Shown piece after piece: positions 60,501-64,000 of a stretch of 64,000 bases of DNA (positions are counted from its first letter, which is position 1; each line of letters starts with the position of its first letter). The stretch is from Diplosphaera chodatii (lineage: Eukaryota; Chlorophyta; Trebouxiophyceae; Prasiolales; Stichococcaceae), in assembly GCA_032358165.1 (NCBI GenBank), contig JAALGY010000008.1, positions 248,001 through 312,000 on the forward strand, read 5' to 3'. A model generated the notes under the pieces. The model ran no database searches and was not told where the DNA came from. It saw only the letters and a program-made list of their open reading frames with translations. The position numbers were made by a program, and so were the translations under genes.

Positions 60501-63500
60501 CTGCCTTGAACATCAATGTCTGGTCATGCAGACGTCTGCACAGACCAGCTCGCTGGCAGCACGCCATCTGTCAGGTTGCGTGATGTACCAGGTGTTTGCT
60601 GCATTCGGCCATGAATGGTGTGCACGGCGCACCTGGGGCACGTACGCGATCTGGCCGTGGACTTCCACCGGGTCCCCCGCCACCTGCTGCATCAGGCCCA
60701 GCGCCGCGCCCAGCACCGACGACTTGCCGCTGCCTGCAACCAATCGCCATTGGTAATGTCGATGACTGCTCATTCCAGGTGCCCAAAGCTGCTCCACAGG
60801 CTGCAAGGCATCCGGCGTGTGGCGCTACGGCATGGCACGGTCATGCGCACCGGATTCAGATGAACCATGGCAGGCTTTGCCATCATCTGGACGCAGCTGT
60901 GAGGCTGATGGATCTATGGTGTGGGGTCTTGGGGGCAGAGCAGTTGCTGGTCAGGAGCTGTCTGGGGACAGGCAGGCGCACCTGTGGGGCCGACGATGGC
61001 GACGAAGCTGCCGGCGGGCACCGTGATGTCCATGTCCATGAGGGTCGCAGGCGCCGCCAGGTCCCACGTGAACTCGCCCTTCACTACTATGGCCGGCTCG
61101 CCTGCGGGTACAGATTCATGTCTGAGTCACGTCCTCACAGCAACATGCATATGTCTTTGTGGGCCTGAGCACACGCTCGTGTTTCCAGAGCCGCACGAGT
61201 CCCGCATGAGCAAGGGTTGTTGGCCTTCCGGCACAGCCTGCACTGAGCCAGGGAGCCGTGCTGACCTGCGGGCACGGGGGGCTGGATGGGCAGGTCGGGC
61301 TGCTCGTCGGCGGCCAGGAAGGCCTGGATGCGGTTCAGCGCCACGCGGGCGTTGATGACCTGGCTGATGAGCTGCGGCAGCTGGAACAGCGGCATGCGCA
61401 GCACCGTGAACAGCGACAGCGACGTGAACGCCTGCACCGCAGCAGCCATGCGCAGAATGCAGGCCGACGTGTTCTGCCAGCGGCTTGGTGACTGCGCAAG
61501 TGACTTTGCCAGCAGGAGTGTGCAGCATCACAGTCTATCCACAGCATCAACGAGCATGCGAGCGCAACATGCAGACTGCAGCTCACTGGCGCCATGGGTG
61601 CACAAAGATACAGCGGTCGTGGCATGCATCAGCATGCAGCAGACTTGAGTTGCTAAGCAGGAGCATGGCGCGTGCTGTGTTTCAGGCCCCACCTTGGCGG
61701 CGGTGAGGTTGTTGCCCAGCAGGATGTAGGCGGTGAAGGTGGACACCGACACGACGGTCGGGATGGCGTTGAGCAGGAACACGTTGGTGGAGTCGATGAT
61801 GAAGGTGCGCCACAGGATCTTGAGCTCCGTGTTACGCACGCGCTGGATGCGGTCCCAGAACGAGTCCTGCGTGCATTGAGCAGACCCTGGAACTGGGCGA
61901 CGTACGATTTGTGCGCAGGGACATGTGCGCAGGGCACTCGGTGACAGCACATCACTACGGTGATTTAGTTCCGCCAGCACCAAGTGTTGAATGGGAGCAT
62001 GAGGTGCTTTGAGAGGCCATGACGACTTCAACCGTACCAGCCACCCAGCCACGCTGCAGACTACATGCTGTGAAGATGACAGCTCATGCTGCACTCAAAC
62101 ATCAACATGAATATGCGTGGCTGCTGCGGACAGAATAGCCAGGAATCCGTACCTCCCAGGCGCTGCACTTGATGACGTCGATGCCGCCGATGACCTCCCC
62201 CTCCAGCTTGGAGCGCTCGTCCGTCTGGCTCAGCGCCTGCTTCAGGAGCCTCGCGCTCTGCCGCACCAGCAGCGCCTGCATGGGGAATCAGAGCCACTCA
62301 GTAAGTAGCCTGTGAGTAGGGAAGGAGCAGCGCCCATGTCTGATCGATCACATACCGGCAATCCCCTCGTTGGTTGAGCAGTGAGATACCTCGCCCTGTA
62401 TACGAATCAGTTCCTTGACGCACTGTCAAGCGCTGTATGTGTTGAAGCGGGCCGGGAAAGCAATCGCGAGTTTCGCACCTGGACGGGCATCATGAGGATG
62501 AGCACGGCAATGGCCGTGAAGCTGGCCCATCCCAGCTGGAAGTACAGCATGGTCATGGCCCCTGCATGAAGGATCACGAGCTCAGCAGCATCACGCTTGC
62601 AGGATGTTCCAGATGCAGTCATGGGCAACACAGCAAGGCAGTGTGATCAAGATGCTGAGCAGCAGAGGAGCAAGCTGTGCACGCAGGTCATGACTGAGTG
62701 CACGCTTGGGGCATGGGAGCATACCAACAATACGGACGGGCGACGAGATGAGCCCCAGGCCGCTGGTGGACAGCTGGTAGATGGTCTCTGCGTCTGACGT
62801 CACATGGCTGAAGATGCGGCCGCTTGAGAACTGCGCCCGTGCGGATGGTGTAAGGTATAGGATCTGCGGCAGCAACAGCACTTCCTTGCCAAGTGTTTTG
62901 GAAGGCGCTGACATGCAGGACAGGCAGACCACTGGCAGAGGAAGCGGGGTGCAGGTGGCTCTGCTCAGCCCTGCGGTGTAGATCCTCCACGCAAACATGA
63001 TTGCCGGTACAAGGAGAATGTTCTGGTCTGCGATCTAGCTCGCACACACCTTGCGGAACACCTCGTGGGTGAGGACACCCCGCAGCCTGAACCCCGCACG
63101 GACCACGCGCTGGAAGTGCTGGTTGTCGCACAGACTTCCCGTCACCAGACCCAGCAGCATCATGGTGGCGTACGTGTACCCCTTGACCTGTATGCAAAAA
63201 AGAGCATATTCAGCACGCAGCGTTTGACTGGCAGTCTGGTCGCCTAGGCGATGACAAAAGAGGCTGGCCTCATGAGAGGACCGCAAGTGAGGAGAGTGGC
63301 ATGTTGACGTAAGCTCTATGCTGTGTACGACCACGACCTATGCGACCACGAGCTTGCACTGCAATAGGTGGAACCTGCGATCCGCCGACTTGGATGACGT
63401 CCAGCAGCTTGTTGAGAAAGAACGGCCCGACGAATTGCGCGCCGTCGTTCATCAGCTTGAAGGGCACCGCCGTCAGGAACAGCCACCACACCGTCCGCCA

Positions 63501-64000
63501 GCACGCCAGCGCCTGCGGTGCAGTCAACGACATGCCATGTGATCACAAGGTCACCAGGAGAAGTACAGCATGGATCTACGTTTGAATGCGAGTACATGTG
63601 ACAGTATGGTCATGCTGTCTTCAGCACCCAGTCCAAGATGATGTGCTCGACAGTGCGGCGTTCTGGCACAGGCAGTCCACGATTACATTCGTACCAACGA
63701 TGGCCCGCTGGGCTTCTCCAGCTCCTTGTGCCACTGGACTCGGAAGTCCTTCGACACCGCCTCCACCCTGTCATCCGGCGCCAGCCCAAAGATGTCCTCC
63801 GCCTCCAGCGGCTGCTTGTACCCCTGGCCATGGCATCAGAGACCGAAGCGTCAGCGTCAGCACCAGCGTCAGCACCTGCAGTTGCACAGGCGCCAGCAAG
63901 CATAGCCTTGTGCTGCGGGGTGGATGAGGCAACTCGTGTGCTGTGAGCTACATGCTATCGTCTCAGGGCACATCCTCAGCAGTTGAGCACCTGAACATCA
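51544..64000 (-). CDS. ABC transporter subfamily C (MRP), plant ABCC1/2-like, 5' partial
   Basis: Full-size ABC exporter; plant relatives move glutathione conjugates, phytochelatins and anthocyanins into the vacuole. The window holds TMD1, NBD1, linker, TMD2, NBD2 and a long C-terminal tail; any TMD0 and the start lie beyond 64000. The first visible exon (about 63685-63824) encodes [20 protein letters not shown], the usual entry to the core. NBD1: [38 protein letters not shown]2: [51 protein letters not shown]. The tail exons are about 53730-53935, then 53400-53519, 53038-53112, 52594-52768, 52288-52388, 51949-52133 and 51544-51640; phases match from 53519 to the TGA at 51544-51546. The donor near 53730 is uncertain. 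Substrate cannot be read from sequence. Confidence 0.85.
54100..55990 (-). other. ABCC NBD2
   Basis: [20 protein letters not shown] opens the domain. Walker A is GRTG-AGKSS (intron-split); then [25 protein letters not shown], signature LSAGQKQ, Walker [13 protein letters not shown] with the catalytic Glu, and [11 protein letters not shown] with the switch His. This looks like the hydrolysing site. [19 protein letters not shown] follows. Confidence 0.8.
56110..58470 (-). other. ABCC TMD2
   Basis: Exons encode [80 protein letters not shown], the region [38 protein letters not shown] and [15 protein letters not shown], ending with [10 protein letters not shown] before NBD2. All are family landmarks. 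The Lys/Glu-rich linker at about 58786-58993 ends in [11 protein letters not shown]. Confidence 0.8.
59520..61100 (-). other. ABCC NBD1
   Basis: Exons carry [20 protein letters not shown], Walker A GPTG-SGKSS (split by an intron), a Q-loop [20 protein letters not shown], the signature VSGGQ, Walker B with LLDDP (Asp in place of the catalytic Glu, usual for ABCC NBD1), and the switch region [17 protein letters not shown], with Asn where many ABC proteins have His. This pattern predicts a low-activity ATP site. Confidence 0.8.
61690..63824 (-). other. ABCC TMD1
   Basis: Exons encode [35 protein letters not shown] with [71 protein letters not shown] and the span around [20 protein letters not shown]. 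Order and loops (NxxTxDA-like and IKCxAWE) are those of plant ABCC1/2. Confidence 0.8.

Noticed and set aside
1..64000. tRNA, rRNA, CRISPR, transposon or virus-derived genes
   Set aside because: No cloverleaf-like pattern, spacer array, terminal repeats, transposase or reverse-transcriptase motifs noticed on either strand; a tRNA or repeat scan was not possible.

Overview
The window looks like nuclear DNA of a green alga, most likely a Chlorella-type trebouxiophyte; that placement is an inference. Coding exons are GC-rich and short, and introns usually end in TGCAG. The gene set is plant-like: a chloroplast LHCP-import factor (LTD), plant-type cofactor-independent phosphoglycerate mutase, an ABCC1/2-type transporter and hydroxyproline-rich wall proteins. 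I chained exons by hand using GT/GC-AG borders and codon phase. Most gene models close perfectly in frame; they are predictions without transcript support.

Layout. 1-15163 (+): the 3' part of a giant surface protein with a Pro/Thr stalk, a duplicated Cys-rich ectodomain and a multi-pass membrane domain. 15836-17866 (+): secreted polyproline protein with G-R-K-L-Q modules. 18426-21557 (-): short-chain dehydrogenase SDR-1. 22380-27788 (-): iPGAM. 28416-30744 (+): membrane-anchored SGNH/GDSL-like protein lacking catalytic Ser and Asn. 31468-33522 (-): extensin-like secreted protein. 34258-37003 (+): SDR-2, paralog of SDR-1. 37242-38420 (-): LTD. 38918-39759 (-): MORN-repeat protein. 41156-41437 (+): last exon of a coiled-coil protein. 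42055-47562 (+): protein with two methyl-CpG-binding-like domains. 48639-50420 (-): five-segment membrane protein with polyQ/polyH tail. 51544 to the window end (-): ABCC transporter, 5' truncated.

Themes. Three genes encode surface or wall proteins (genes 1, 2 and the extensin-like one). The first two are adjacent and both carry repeated Arg-Arg/Lys-(Leu)-Leu motifs of the kind cut by site-1 proteases; this shared feature and the duplicated ectodomain of gene 1 are the best candidates for something undescribed. The rest is housekeeping metabolism (glycolysis, aldehyde/sugar reduction), chloroplast biogenesis, chromatin and vacuolar transport. There is no operon-like organisation. I saw no rRNA, tRNA, CRISPR array, transposon or virus-derived gene.
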